Below are positions 55,795 to 64,000 of a stretch of DNA of 64,000 bases, piece after piece (within the stretch, counting starts at the first letter, position 1; every line of letters starts with the position of its first letter). Origin of the DNA: an uncultured Halomonas sp. (GTDB taxonomy: Bacteria; Pseudomonadota; Gammaproteobacteria; Pseudomonadales; Halomonadaceae); the NCBI RefSeq assembly GCF_947500835.1, contig NZ_CANMTQ010000008.1, positions 173,553-237,552 on the forward strand, read 5' to 3'. The notes beneath the pieces are model-generated. The model ran no database searches, was not told where the DNA came from, and saw nothing but the letters and a program-made list of their open reading frames with translations. A program made the position numbers and the translations under genes.

Positions 55795-56721
55795 TCAACG
55801 CATCGGGTTGAGGAGGTTGTCATTCTCAACTGCATCCGTAATGGGTGTCAGCCACTGTGGGCAAGTTGCAACAAGATGATCCGTCAATGCCGTCAGCGTT
55901 CTACCGCCACTGCGCCAGTAGTGCCAATACAGTGGTACATCAATGAAGCTATTCACATCGAGATCCACTAACGTGCCTTCGGCGAGTTCTCGCGTTACTT
56001 GCTGCTCAGGAATCAGACCATAGCCCATACCAGCCATGGCCAGATGCAAGAACCCTTCCGATGAGGGGCAAAGATGATGCAGGAAGGGATCGAGATAGCC
56101 ATGCAGGGCCAGGTAGCGATGCTGCAATCGATCATCTGGACCGAACACGATGACAGGCGCGCGACTCAAGGCTTTAGTCGTCATGCCTGCAGGGAAATAG
56201 CGCGCTATGTAATCGGGGCTTGCCAAGGCTCGATAGCGCATGCAGCCAAGGGGATGCGATCGTGCACCCTGAACCGGGCGTTGCGTGGCACAGACGCAGC
56301 CTGCTACTTCGCCGTCGCGCATGCGTTTGAGCACCACATCCTGATCTTCCACAATCAAGTCGAACAAGACACCTTCACGCTGACAGAAGTCACCGGTCAC
56401 CGGCGCCCACCAGGTTGCCAAGCTATCGGCGTTGATTGCCAGGCGCATACGTTGCTCCCGCTCGCCTAGAGCCGGAACTTGTTCGAGAAGGTCATGCTCG
56501 AGTAGCGACACCTGTTGAACATGATTGAGCAGGCGCTGCCCGAGAGGCGTCGGAGCCAGCTTGGGCGTACGTACCAGTACCGGTTGACCGAGTCGGGCTT
56601 CCAGCAATTTGATGCGCTGGGAAACCGCCGATTGGGTCAAGCCCAAGTGCCGGGCGCCGCGCTCGAATCCGGACTAATCAACGACTGCAGACAGTGCCTG
56701 TAAAAGTTTGTAGTCAAGCAT
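55795..56721 (-). pseudogene. argP: LysR-type regulator with an early amber codon
   Basis: ArgP/LysG-type LysR regulator, divergent from the argO-type exporter it would normally control. From ATG 56721 the frame reads MLDYKLLQALSAVVD, then TAG at 56676-56674 (codon 16, where a Gln or similar is expected), then SGFERGARHLGLTQSAVSQRIKLLEARLG and a full LysR effector domain to 55795. The total of 308 codons is normal length. Restart at TTG 56646 would lose the first helices of the winged HTH, so the product is probably non-functional as a DNA-binding protein unless the amber codon is read through. Effector domain otherwise intact, suggesting recent loss. Confidence 0.8.
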
Positions 56722-56822
56722 TAGTTTGGCTAACCGCCCAGCGTTTAAATTAATTTAACTTGCCGATAACCCGGCCGTACTCTGCCGTTGGATCATCACC
56801 ATCATATACAAACGAGAACAGT

Positions 56823-57431
56823 ATGCTGATTTCTGCGCTTAATGGACTGGTAACCGGCGCTGGGTTGATCATCGCTATAGGTGCTCAGAATGCCTTCGTG
56901 CTGGCCCAAGGACTCCGACGAGAACATCCCTGGATCGTCGCGGCCATATGCGCACTGTGTGACTGGTTGCTGATTGGTCTTGGCGTGCTCGGGTTGGGAC
57001 AATTGATCGCCAGTCAACAAGAGTTGATGCTGATTGCGCGGCTGGGCGGTGCTGCGTTCTTGCTATGGCAGGCATGGTTAGCGCTATGCCGTGCCTATCG
57101 CTCTGGAGGTCTTGCAGCAGGAAGTGCTGTTCAAGGCTCTCGGTATCGAGTGATTCTGGCGTCTCTGGCGGTAACGTTACTCAATCCTCAAGTCTATCTG
57201 GATACACTGATCATGCTGGGAGCGATTGGTGCGTCCCAAGCAAGTCCGCTAGGGTTCTATCTGGGAGCGGCAATTGCTTCCTTCGGCTGGTTCTTCGGGT
57301 TGGTAGCCGCTGCTGGCTGGCTTGCACCGCGACTCGCAAGCCCTGAAGTGTGGCGCGTCATCGACATGTTTATCGCGATCGTTCTGGTTGCTGTTGCAGG
57401 AGGGTTGTTAAAAGGTCTCGAGACGTTTTGA
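56823..57431 (+). CDS. argO: LysE/ArgO family basic amino acid exporter
   Basis: 202 aa inner-membrane exporter with about six helices. Family opening LNGLVTGAGLIIAIGAQNAFVLAQGLRREHPWIVA, and the VTLLNPQVYLDTLIMLG motif. Exports arginine (and lysine) in the ArgO branch. ATG at 56823; the Shine-Dalgarno is weak. Divergent from argP, the usual regulator-exporter pair, but the regulator carries a nonsense codon. Ends 29 bases before the convergent ktrB-like gene. Confidence 0.92.
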   Translation: MLISALNGLVTGAGLIIAIGAQNAFVLAQGLRREHPWIVAAICALCDWLLIGLGVLGLGQLIASQQELMLIARLGGAAFLLWQAWLALCRAYRSGGLAAGSAVQGSRYRVILASLAVTLLNPQVYLDTLIMLGAIGASQASPLGFYLGAAIASFGWFFGLVAAAGWLAPRLASPEVWRVIDMFIAIVLVAVAGGLLKGLETF

Positions 57432-57459
57432 GCCAGGTTGTACAAAGTACTTTCAATGA

Positions 57460-58824
57460 CTAGCCAATATGTACCTGCCCCTCGGCATACTTAATCCCGT
57501 GGGGGCGTCTCATGGCGAGAAAATAGCCAAGTGAAATCGGTCCTGCCCGCCCAAGCAGCATGGCGACGATCACCGTGAGCTGACCAGGTAGCGAGAGTTC
57601 ATCGGTAATGCCGCGTGAAAGTCCGACGGCGCCGGAGGCGGAAACCGCCTCGAAAGTCAGGTCAAGAAAGTCCTTGCCTGGCTCGCTGATGGTGAGGATG
57701 AAAAGACAGGTGAAGATAAGCAGCAATACCCCCAGTGCCACGGCGATGGCCTTGAACACGGTGCTGTCGGGAATCGCACGACCAAAAGCCGTCGGCTGCG
57801 AGCTGCCTCTGACAAAGGAGCGAGCTACCAAAATAAGCACGACGAAGGTCGTGATCTTGATGCCGCTTGCCGCAGACCCAGGACCGGCACCAATGAACAT
57901 CAGCAGTATGGTCAGCAAGGTAGTCGGCTCACGTAGGGCGGCGGTATCAAGGGTATTGAGGCCGGCAGAGCGCGGAGTAACGGCCTGGAAAAGTGCCGCC
58001 TGCAAGCGCACGCCAAGGCCGTCAAGTCCGCCGAGGGTCGCCTCGTTGCCCCATTCCAATAGCAGAATGGCGATCGTGGATATCAGGATTAGCCAGAAGG
58101 TGGCATGCAGCATGATACGGGAATGCAGCGACAACTTATGGCCCCGAAAACTGTCTCGGACTTCCGCAACCACCACGAACCCCAAGCCGCCGGCAACGAT
58201 CAGCATGATAACGGCTGCATTGACCATCGGGTCTGCCACTTGAGTGACGAGGCTATCGGTCCACAGGGTGAAACCTGCGCCATTGAACCCTGAAATTGCG
58301 TGAAAGAGGCTCAACCATAATCCCCACCAAAGCCCGTGTTCGGGTATCCATGCACTGGCTAAAAGCGCCATGCCAAAGCTTTGAACCAGTAACGTGAAGG
58401 TGACAACAGTACGTACAAGCTGGGTCAGATCACGAAACGAGGTGTGATTGAAATTCTCGCGGATCAAATTCTGGTGATTGAGGGGAATGCGCATGCCCAT
58501 GATCATTAGGGTCATGGCGGTAAAAGTCATGAAACCCAGACCGCCCAGCTGAAACATGCATAGCAACATGACTTGCCCGAACAGGGTCAACTCCGAGGTA
58601 CTGATCACAGTAAGTCCGGTCACCGTGACAGCGGAAGTGGCGGTAAACAGGGCCTCGTTCCAACTCAGAGGAGAGTGGGCCGAGATCGGTAACATCAATA
58701 TCAAGGTGCCAAGAAGGCTGAGAAACACGAATCCCAGCAGCAGCAATTCGGGAGGCGATAGCTGAATGACTCGGCCGTGAGGCATTGAGCGCAGGGGTTT
58801 GAAGAAGCGCCGGCGAAACCTCAT
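57460..58824 (-). CDS. ktrB: KtrB/TrkH family potassium uptake membrane subunit
   Basis: 454 aa K+ channel-like transporter with four pseudo-repeats. Selectivity-filter glycines in TVTGL, SGFNGAGF, TPRSAGLN and SGAVGLSRG. Shorter than TrkH and with a short N-terminus, and paired with a single-RCK KtrA-type subunit, which points to the Na+-dependent Ktr system, apt for a halophile. The ktrA-type gene lies 31 bases upstream on the same strand, so they form an operon ktrA-ktrB. Confidence 0.9.
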   Translation of the reverse strand: MRFRRRFFKPLRSMPHGRVIQLSPPELLLLGFVFLSLLGTLILMLPISAHSPLSWNEALFTATSAVTVTGLTVISTSELTLFGQVMLLCMFQLGGLGFMTFTAMTLMIMGMRIPLNHQNLIRENFNHTSFRDLTQLVRTVVTFTLLVQSFGMALLASAWIPEHGLWWGLWLSLFHAISGFNGAGFTLWTDSLVTQVADPMVNAAVIMLIVAGGLGFVVVAEVRDSFRGHKLSLHSRIMLHATFWLILISTIAILLLEWGNEATLGGLDGLGVRLQAALFQAVTPRSAGLNTLDTAALREPTTLLTILLMFIGAGPGSAASGIKITTFVVLILVARSFVRGSSQPTAFGRAIPDSTVFKAIAVALGVLLLIFTCLFILTISEPGKDFLDLTFEAVSASGAVGLSRGITDELSLPGQLTVIVAMLLGRAGPISLGYFLAMRRPHGIKYAEGQVHIG

Positions 58825-58855
58825 TCTGATCAGCGTCCTTGCGGTATAGAGATGA

Positions 58856-59512
58856 TCAAAGTTTGTTGCCCAGCTTACGCAGGTCGTCGAGATCGCCCAT
58901 CAGTATAAGGCTGTCTTTTTCCTGTAGAGGCGTGTCCGGGTCAGGTGCTTTCAACACGTCACGACCACGCTTGATGGCAATGAGGGATAGCTTGTCGTCG
59001 TCGAGCTCGAGATTGGCCACCGTGGCACAGGAGTTGCACAAATTCTCCGTGGTCTGCAGTTCAACCACGAACTGATGATCGCCCATATCGATGAAATCGA
59101 CCAGCGCATGGTAGTGCAGACTTTGCGCTACCCGCACTCCCGTATCATATTCCGGGTAGACGACGTGACGCGCCCCCAGGTGCCGAAGTAGTCGATAATG
59201 GGTGTCCGAGTGGGCCTTGACCCAGATTTCGCGTACGCCGAGTTCTCGTAGTAGCAGTGTACAGGTCATGCTGTCTTCGAGATTGTCGTCGACATCGATG
59301 ATGACCGCATCGTAATCCGTCAACGATAGCTCGGAAAGCGTCTGTTCATCGGATATATCGGCAACCAGGGCATGGGTCAATAGATTGGACAGCGCATTGA
59401 CCCGGTCCTGATCACGATCGATGCCCAGCACGTCATCATTCTGGCGTATCAATTCCTGAGCGACAGTAACACCGAAATAACCCAGCCCTAATATAGCGAA
59501 CTGACGCGACAT
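58856..59512 (-). CDS. ktrA: KtrA-type RCK regulatory subunit of potassium uptake
   Basis: 218 aa cytosolic gating subunit. RCK_N Rossmann domain with nucleotide loop FAILGLGYFGVTVAQEL and DVLGIDRDQDRV, then RCK_C (TrkA-C) domain from about residue 140 (LQEKDSLILMGDLDDL). Binds ATP/ADP or NAD(H) and forms a ring under KtrB. First gene of the ktrA-ktrB operon, divergent from the NSS transporter. Confidence 0.92.
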   Translation of the reverse strand: MSRQFAILGLGYFGVTVAQELIRQNDDVLGIDRDQDRVNALSNLLTHALVADISDEQTLSELSLTDYDAVIIDVDDNLEDSMTCTLLLRELGVREIWVKAHSDTHYRLLRHLGARHVVYPEYDTGVRVAQSLHYHALVDFIDMGDHQFVVELQTTENLCNSCATVANLELDDDKLSLIAIKRGRDVLKAPDPDTPLQEKDSLILMGDLDDLRKLGNKL

Positions 59513-59748
59513 GATTTTTCTCCCTAGTGGCTAAATGCGCCACGACTTACTAAAAGGGCTAGTCACCCGGACTTACCCTAGCACAGGGCGCTGCGTTAAC
59601 AGAGTTTTCGTGACGTCGGTAATGTATGTGCAAGGTCAATGCGATGCGGTCGCGATCCGAGGTGAATTAACGCTACAATCCTCCAGCCGCAACGTGGGTT
59701 GGGGTACAGGGTTAGCAAAGCGCAACGATTTCTCCATTCAGGTGCTTC

Positions 59749-61209
59749 ATGACAGCAAGAGAAAAACCCAAGACGTTGTGGGTTGGCCGCTGGGGGTTCA
59801 TTCTCGCGGCGACGGGGTCCGCCGTCGGGCTTGGCAATATCTGGAAATTTCCCTATATGACCGGGGAATACGGTGGCGGCGCCTTCGTACTGGTTTACCT
59901 GGCCTGCATCCTGGCCATCGGTATTCCCATCATGATGGCGGAAATCAGTTTTGGGCGACGTGGACGCGGTAGCCCCATCGATGCCATTCGGCGTCTAGCT
60001 CAGGAATCGGGACGCAGTTCTATATGGTCGTTGTTCGGCTGGATGGCGATGCTATGTGGCTTCATGATTCTGTCCTTTTATGTGGTCGTCGCGGGTTGGT
60101 CCGTCTCCTACCTTTGGAAAGCCGTCAGTGGTGGTCTGTCCGGCTCAAGCGTCGAGGAAATGGCCGGGATCTTTGCCGCCAATAACGCCAATCCATGGAA
60201 TCTCGGATTCTGGAGCACGCTAGTAACCCTGGCCACCATGCTTATCGTCGGCAAGGGGGTTCAGGAAGGGATCGAGAAAAGCGTACGCTGGATGATGCCG
60301 GGAATGGTGCTCATTTTAGGAATTATGATCGTCTACGGCGTATTTTCCGGCGGCTTCGGTGACGCGGTGAACTTCCTGTTTGCTTTTGAGATCGGCAAGC
60401 TTTCGAGTGAAGGGTTGCTTGCTGCCATGGGTCAGGCCTTCTTTACCCTGTCCCTTGCCTCGGGTGCGATTCTCACCTACGGCTCTTATCTACCCGATGA
60501 CAGGTCCATTGCCCGTACCACCTTTAGTGTCGCTCTCTTCGATACCCTGGTAGCGTTGATGGCGGGTCTGGCAATATTCCCGATCATCTTCGCCAGTGGC
60601 ATGAACCCGGACAGTGGTCCGGGGCTGATCTTCATGAGCCTACCCCTGGCGTTTCAGCAAATGCCCTTGGGCACACTGCTCGAGATTGCTTTCTTCATCA
60701 TGCTGACCCTGGCAGCCTTGACCTCATCGATCTCAATGATCGAAGCAACGGTAGCTTGGTTGAATCAAAGCAAAGGCATCTCGCGGACCAAGGCGGCCTG
60801 GGGTACGGGCATCTTGCTATGGATCATCAGTACCCTGGCCATGCTTTCATTCAACCTGGGCGCTGACTGGACCCTGGCCGGCAAGCACTTCTTCGATTGG
60901 CTGGATTATCTGACCTCACGTTGGATGATGCCTTTAGGGGGCCTTGGCATGGCGTTGATGGCCGGCTTCGTGCTGCGCGACGACATTTTCCGATCCGAGC
61001 TTGGCTTGCCACGTATTTCGCATGCTCTGTGGCTGTTCATGATTCGCTACGTCAGTCCCCTGGGTATCCTGCTGATCTTCATCGACGCTCTTGGGGTGAT
61101 GACCCTCGATCTGAGTCGTCAATGGCCTTGGCTACTAGGTTTGCTGGCGGCAATCACGGTGGTGGGCGAGCTGCTAAACCCACGCCTGCGGCGTAATCCG
61201 TCGTCCTGA
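59749..61209 (+). CDS. Neurotransmitter:sodium symporter family transporter
   Basis: 486 aa Na+-coupled importer with a LeuT fold, twelve predicted helices. TM1 signature WGFILAATGSAVGLGNIWKFPYMTGEYGGGAFVLVYL with the unwound Na+/substrate site, and QAFFTLSLASGAILTYGSYLP (TM6 region). Likely substrate an amino acid, not identifiable. ATG at 59749 was chosen. The 236-base gap before it must hold its promoter. Confidence 0.93.
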   Translation: MTAREKPKTLWVGRWGFILAATGSAVGLGNIWKFPYMTGEYGGGAFVLVYLACILAIGIPIMMAEISFGRRGRGSPIDAIRRLAQESGRSSIWSLFGWMAMLCGFMILSFYVVVAGWSVSYLWKAVSGGLSGSSVEEMAGIFAANNANPWNLGFWSTLVTLATMLIVGKGVQEGIEKSVRWMMPGMVLILGIMIVYGVFSGGFGDAVNFLFAFEIGKLSSEGLLAAMGQAFFTLSLASGAILTYGSYLPDDRSIARTTFSVALFDTLVALMAGLAIFPIIFASGMNPDSGPGLIFMSLPLAFQQMPLGTLLEIAFFIMLTLAALTSSISMIEATVAWLNQSKGISRTKAAWGTGILLWIISTLAMLSFNLGADWTLAGKHFFDWLDYLTSRWMMPLGGLGMALMAGFVLRDDIFRSELGLPRISHALWLFMIRYVSPLGILLIFIDALGVMTLDLSRQWPWLLGLLAAITVVGELLNPRLRRNPSS

Positions 61210-61288
61210 TGATCGAGCGGCGTCTCGTTGAAAGATTTGGCGCAGCAGGGCCATTGCATCATGCAGCCAGCGTGTCGAAGATTCATTG

Positions 61289-63052
61289 ATGTCTTTTGAT
61301 ATCTGGTTGAGTCTGGCTAGCGTCGTCTGTGTGCTGGGTGCACTGACCTTCACGCGCATCGCACCGGACGCCATTCTGATGGCTGCCTTGGTGCTGCTGG
61401 TCGTCAGCAACGTGCTCACACCCCAGGAAGCGCTGGCCGGGTTTGCCAATACCGGCGTCATGACCATCGCGGCACTTTACGTCGTTGCAGCAGGTTTGCG
61501 TGAAACCGGCGCCGTGCAATGGCTCGCCAATCGCCTATTGGGTCAGCCACATACCATCAAGCGTGCCCAGCTGCGTCTGGTATTGCCCGTGGCCGGGCTT
61601 AGCGCTTTCATGAACAACACGGCGGTAGTGGCCATGCTCATCCCCGCCGTACAGGAGTGGGCGCGACGTATGGGGCTTTCTCCCTCGAAGCTCCTGCTGC
61701 CACTAAGCTATATCGCGATTCTGGGTGGTACCTGTACCTTGATTGGCACCAGTACCAACCTGGTGGTGGATGGTCTTCTGCAGAGCGAGAAAGATGTTGC
61801 GCTCGGGATGTTCGATCTCGCCTGGGTAGGGGTTCCCGTCGTATTGCTGGGCAGTGGTTTTCTGTTGCTGTGTGCCGACCGGCTATTGCCGCAACGAGAT
61901 AACGTTATAGAGCAGATCAGCAAGGCCCGGGAGTACGGGGTCGAATTCGTGGTGGCAAGCGGTGGCCCGCTTTCCGGCAAGACCATCGCCGAGGCCGGCC
62001 TGCGCAATCTGCAGCACGGTTACCTGGCTGATATCGAGCGTGGGTCGCGGCTCATGACCGCCGTATCTCCAGATACCCTGCTTGAAGAAAACGATACGTT
62101 GCTCTTCGTCGGAGCACCGGAATGTGCCAGCGAGCTACGCCGGCTACGGGGGCTGACACCTGCGGCCGGTGACGTGCGCAAGCTCGCGATAGATCATCAT
62201 CAGCGCTGCCTGGTCGAGGCAGTCATCAGTCGCGATTTCATTGGCTTGGGCCAGACCGTTCGCGAATCGCGCTTTCGTTCCCGTTTCCAGGCAGTAATCC
62301 TGTCGATTTCCCGTCAGGGCCGTCGCCTGCCGGGCAAGCTGGGCAATATCACTCTCCAGGTCGGCGATACGCTGCTCATGGAGACCGGTCAGGAATTCGT
62401 CGAGCAGTATCGCTATCGACGCGATTTCCTGCTGGTAAGCGCGCTCAACGACTCCACGCCACCGGATTTTCGCAAGGCGCCCTTGGCTCTTGGAATTTTG
62501 GTAGCGATGGTCGGTGTCAGTGGTCTTGGGTTGATGTCGATACTGGAGGCGGTTCTGTTGGCGGGTGGTGGCATGCTGATATGCGGTTGCGTTACGGCCA
62601 GCAAGGCCAGGCGTACTATCGATCTTTCGGTCCTGGTCGTCATCGCAGCATCGTTTGCATTGGGGGCCGCCATGACCAAGTCCGGCGCTGCCCAGGTCAT
62701 TGCGGGCCTGATGGTCAATGCGGATATGCCACCCTTGCTGGCGCTCGCCATGATCTATCTGATGACTGTGCTATTCACCGAGATCATTACCAACAATGCG
62801 GCGGCGGTATTGATGTTTCCTATCGCCATCTCTGTCGCCGAGCGCCTCGATGTGAGTTTCATGCCCTTTGTCATCGTGCTCATGTTTGCCGCCTCCGCCA
62901 GTTTCATGACGCCGCTGGGCTATCAGACCAATCTGATGGTGATGGGCCCCGGCGGTTATCGTATGCTCGACTATTTACGTTTGGGTATGCCGCTGAGTCT
63001 TGTGGTGGGGTTTGCGGTGGTAGTGCTGGTTCCGTTGATTTGGCACTTTTGA
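61289..63052 (+). CDS. SLC13-family permease with RCK_C domains, probable sulfate transporter
   Basis: 587 aa divalent anion:Na+ symporter type (DASS/SLC13). Two halves of membrane helices ([52 protein letters not shown] and [41 protein letters not shown]) enclose two TrkA-C (RCK_C) domains between about residues 200 and 380. SNT-type motifs are in TSTNLV and YQTNLM. This layout is that of the SAC1/SdcS-like bacterial sulfate permeases; cysD 73 bases downstream supports sulfate. ATG 61289 directly follows a TTG that could also serve. Confidence 0.9.
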   Translation: MSFDIWLSLASVVCVLGALTFTRIAPDAILMAALVLLVVSNVLTPQEALAGFANTGVMTIAALYVVAAGLRETGAVQWLANRLLGQPHTIKRAQLRLVLPVAGLSAFMNNTAVVAMLIPAVQEWARRMGLSPSKLLLPLSYIAILGGTCTLIGTSTNLVVDGLLQSEKDVALGMFDLAWVGVPVVLLGSGFLLLCADRLLPQRDNVIEQISKAREYGVEFVVASGGPLSGKTIAEAGLRNLQHGYLADIERGSRLMTAVSPDTLLEENDTLLFVGAPECASELRRLRGLTPAAGDVRKLAIDHHQRCLVEAVISRDFIGLGQTVRESRFRSRFQAVILSISRQGRRLPGKLGNITLQVGDTLLMETGQEFVEQYRYRRDFLLVSALNDSTPPDFRKAPLALGILVAMVGVSGLGLMSILEAVLLAGGGMLICGCVTASKARRTIDLSVLVVIAASFALGAAMTKSGAAQVIAGLMVNADMPPLLALAMIYLMTVLFTEIITNNAAAVLMFPIAISVAERLDVSFMPFVIVLMFAASASFMTPLGYQTNLMVMGPGGYRMLDYLRLGMPLSLVVGFAVVVLVPLIWHF

Positions 63053-63125
63053 ACTTTCAGGAATCATTGCTTTATATCTGGGTAGGGTACAAACGCTCAC
63101 GCTTTCTCTATCTGGCTATACATTT

Positions 63126-64000
63126 ATGCTTCCGTCCCATCGTGATCCCGCGTCCCAGACCCACCTCAAGCAGCTTGAGGCGGAGTCGATCCACATCCTG
63201 CGCGAAGTCGCCGCGGAGTTCGCCAACCCGGTGATGCTCTACTCCATCGGCAAGGACTCCTCGGTGATGCTGCACCTGGCGCGCAAGGCCTTCTACCCGG
63301 CCACGCCGCCGTTCCCACTGCTGCACGTCAACACCACCTGGAAGTTTCGCGAGATGATCGACTTTCGCGATCGCATGGCCGCGGAGGTGGGCATGGAGCT
63401 GATCGAACACATCAACGAGGAAGGGCGGGCCGCAGGCATCAACCCCTTCGATCACGGCAGCGCCAAGTACACCGACATCATGAAGACCCAGTCCCTCAAG
63501 AAGGCGCTGGATACCTATGGCTTCGACGCCGCCTTCGGCGGCGCGCGCCGGGACGAGGAAGCCTCCCGGGCCAAGGAGCGGGTCTACTCCTTTCGCGACA
63601 AGCACCACCGCTGGGACCCCAAGAACCAGCGCCCGGAGCTGTGGAATCTGTACAACGCCCGCATCGACAAGGGCGAATCGATCCGCGTCTTTCCGCTTTC
63701 CAACTGGACCGAACTCGACATCTGGCAGTACATCTACCTCGAATCGATTCCCATCGTGCCGCTGTACTACGCCGCCCCGCGCCCGGTGGTCGAGCGCGAC
63801 GGCATGCAGATCATGGTCGACGACGAGCGTCTGCCCCTGGCGGAAGGCGAAGTGCCGCAAGAGAAATGGGTGCGTTTTCGCACCCTGGGCTGCTACCCCC
63901 TGACCGGCGCCGTGGAATCCACTGCCGCCACCTTGCCGGAGATCATCCAGGAGATGCTCCTGACCCGCACCAGCGAGCGCAGTGGCCGGGCCATCGATCA
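63126..64000 (+). CDS. cysD: Sulfate adenylyltransferase subunit 2, 5' part
   Basis: ATP sulfurylase catalytic subunit that activates sulfate to APS with CysN, first step of sulfate assimilation. The frame runs off the right edge after about 291 residues, of some 300 expected, so only the extreme C-terminus is missing. PP-loop [21 protein letters not shown], then [29 protein letters not shown], and [18 protein letters not shown]. No good Shine-Dalgarno before ATG 63126. Codons are notably GC-rich, as expected of a highly expressed core gene. Preceded by the probable sulfate permease. Confidence 0.95.
   Translation, partial: MLPSHRDPASQTHLKQLEAESIHILREVAAEFANPVMLYSIGKDSSVMLHLARKAFYPATPPFPLLHVNTTWKFREMIDFRDRMAAEVGMELIEHINEEGRAAGINPFDHGSAKYTDIMKTQSLKKALDTYGFDAAFGGARRDEEASRAKERVYSFRDKHHRWDPKNQRPELWNLYNARIDKGESIRVFPLSNWTELDIWQYIYLESIPIVPLYYAAPRPVVERDGMQIMVDDERLPLAEGEVPQEKWVRFRTLGCYPLTGAVESTAATLPEIIQEMLLTRTSERSGRAID

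Noticed and set aside
52086..56676. Reassignment or general suppression of TAG, suggested by two internal amber codons
   Set aside because: purF, the binding-protein gene (ends 6364), wbpP and glpQ all use TAG as a normal stop, so TAG is not sense in this genome; the phhB copy has other damage too.

Overview
The window looks like chromosome of a moderately halophilic gammaproteobacterium, most likely Halomonadaceae (Halomonas or a relative). This is inferred from gene content: a purF-metZ order shared with Pseudomonas-like lineages, acidic proteins, Na+- and K+-coupled transporters (a KtrB/KtrA pair, an NSS symporter), a spermidine/putrescine-type ABC operon, and fairly GC-rich housekeeping genes on both sides of an AT-rich island. 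No rRNA, tRNA, CRISPR array, insertion sequence or phage gene was seen.

Layout. 1-3.8 kb: end of purF, metZ, a cytochrome b561 and a YceI-family periplasmic protein. 4-8.6 kb: a four-gene polyamine-type ABC importer (ATPase, binding protein, two permeases). 8.6-13.6 kb: an NDH-2-like flavoprotein, an aldo/keto reductase, a MATE exporter and a DadA-type D-amino acid dehydrogenase. 13.9-20.3 kb: one giant acidic multidomain gene (about 2130 aa) with a sugar-dehydrogenase-like propeller, a short RTX-like stretch and a malectin-like domain. 21-50.7 kb: a surface polysaccharide locus. 50.8-64 kb: aromatic aminotransferase with a decayed phhB, glpQ, a DUF99 gene, cfa, a nonsense-interrupted argP divergent from argO, ktrB/ktrA, an NSS transporter, an SLC13/RCK permease and the start of cysD.

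The polysaccharide locus begins with a recognisable JUMPStart/ops element (20967-21012) in the leader of wza-wzb-wzc, which predicts RfaH control of a transcription unit of about 24 kb. No convincing intrinsic terminator appears until the bidirectional hairpin at 45523-45560. Inside are five glycosyltransferases, a PglC/WcaJ-type initiating transferase, a GT-C/Wzy-like membrane protein, a PglK-like ABC flippase in place of a recognisable Wzx, a polysaccharide deacetylase, a sugar formyltransferase, a UDP-xylose synthase, an OafA-type acyltransferase with an SGNH domain, and a CDP-sugar cassette (cytidylyltransferase, epimerase/dehydratase, COG4091-like oxidoreductase, RmlC-like epimerase). An HpcH-type aldolase and a 2-hydroxyacid dehydrogenase also lie there and may make an acyl decoration. 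Past the terminator, wbpM and tviB/wbpO lie on the minus strand, and a wbpP/tviC epimerase follows on the plus strand.

The best leads are: the giant secreted-looking protein beside the locus; the ops-controlled hybrid of Wza/Wzc export with an ABC flippase; a perfect Shine-Dalgarno separated from its start codon by a large hairpin (43545-43616); the incomplete CDP-sugar pathway; and two decayed genes (phhB, argP), each with an in-frame amber codon at a normally coding position.
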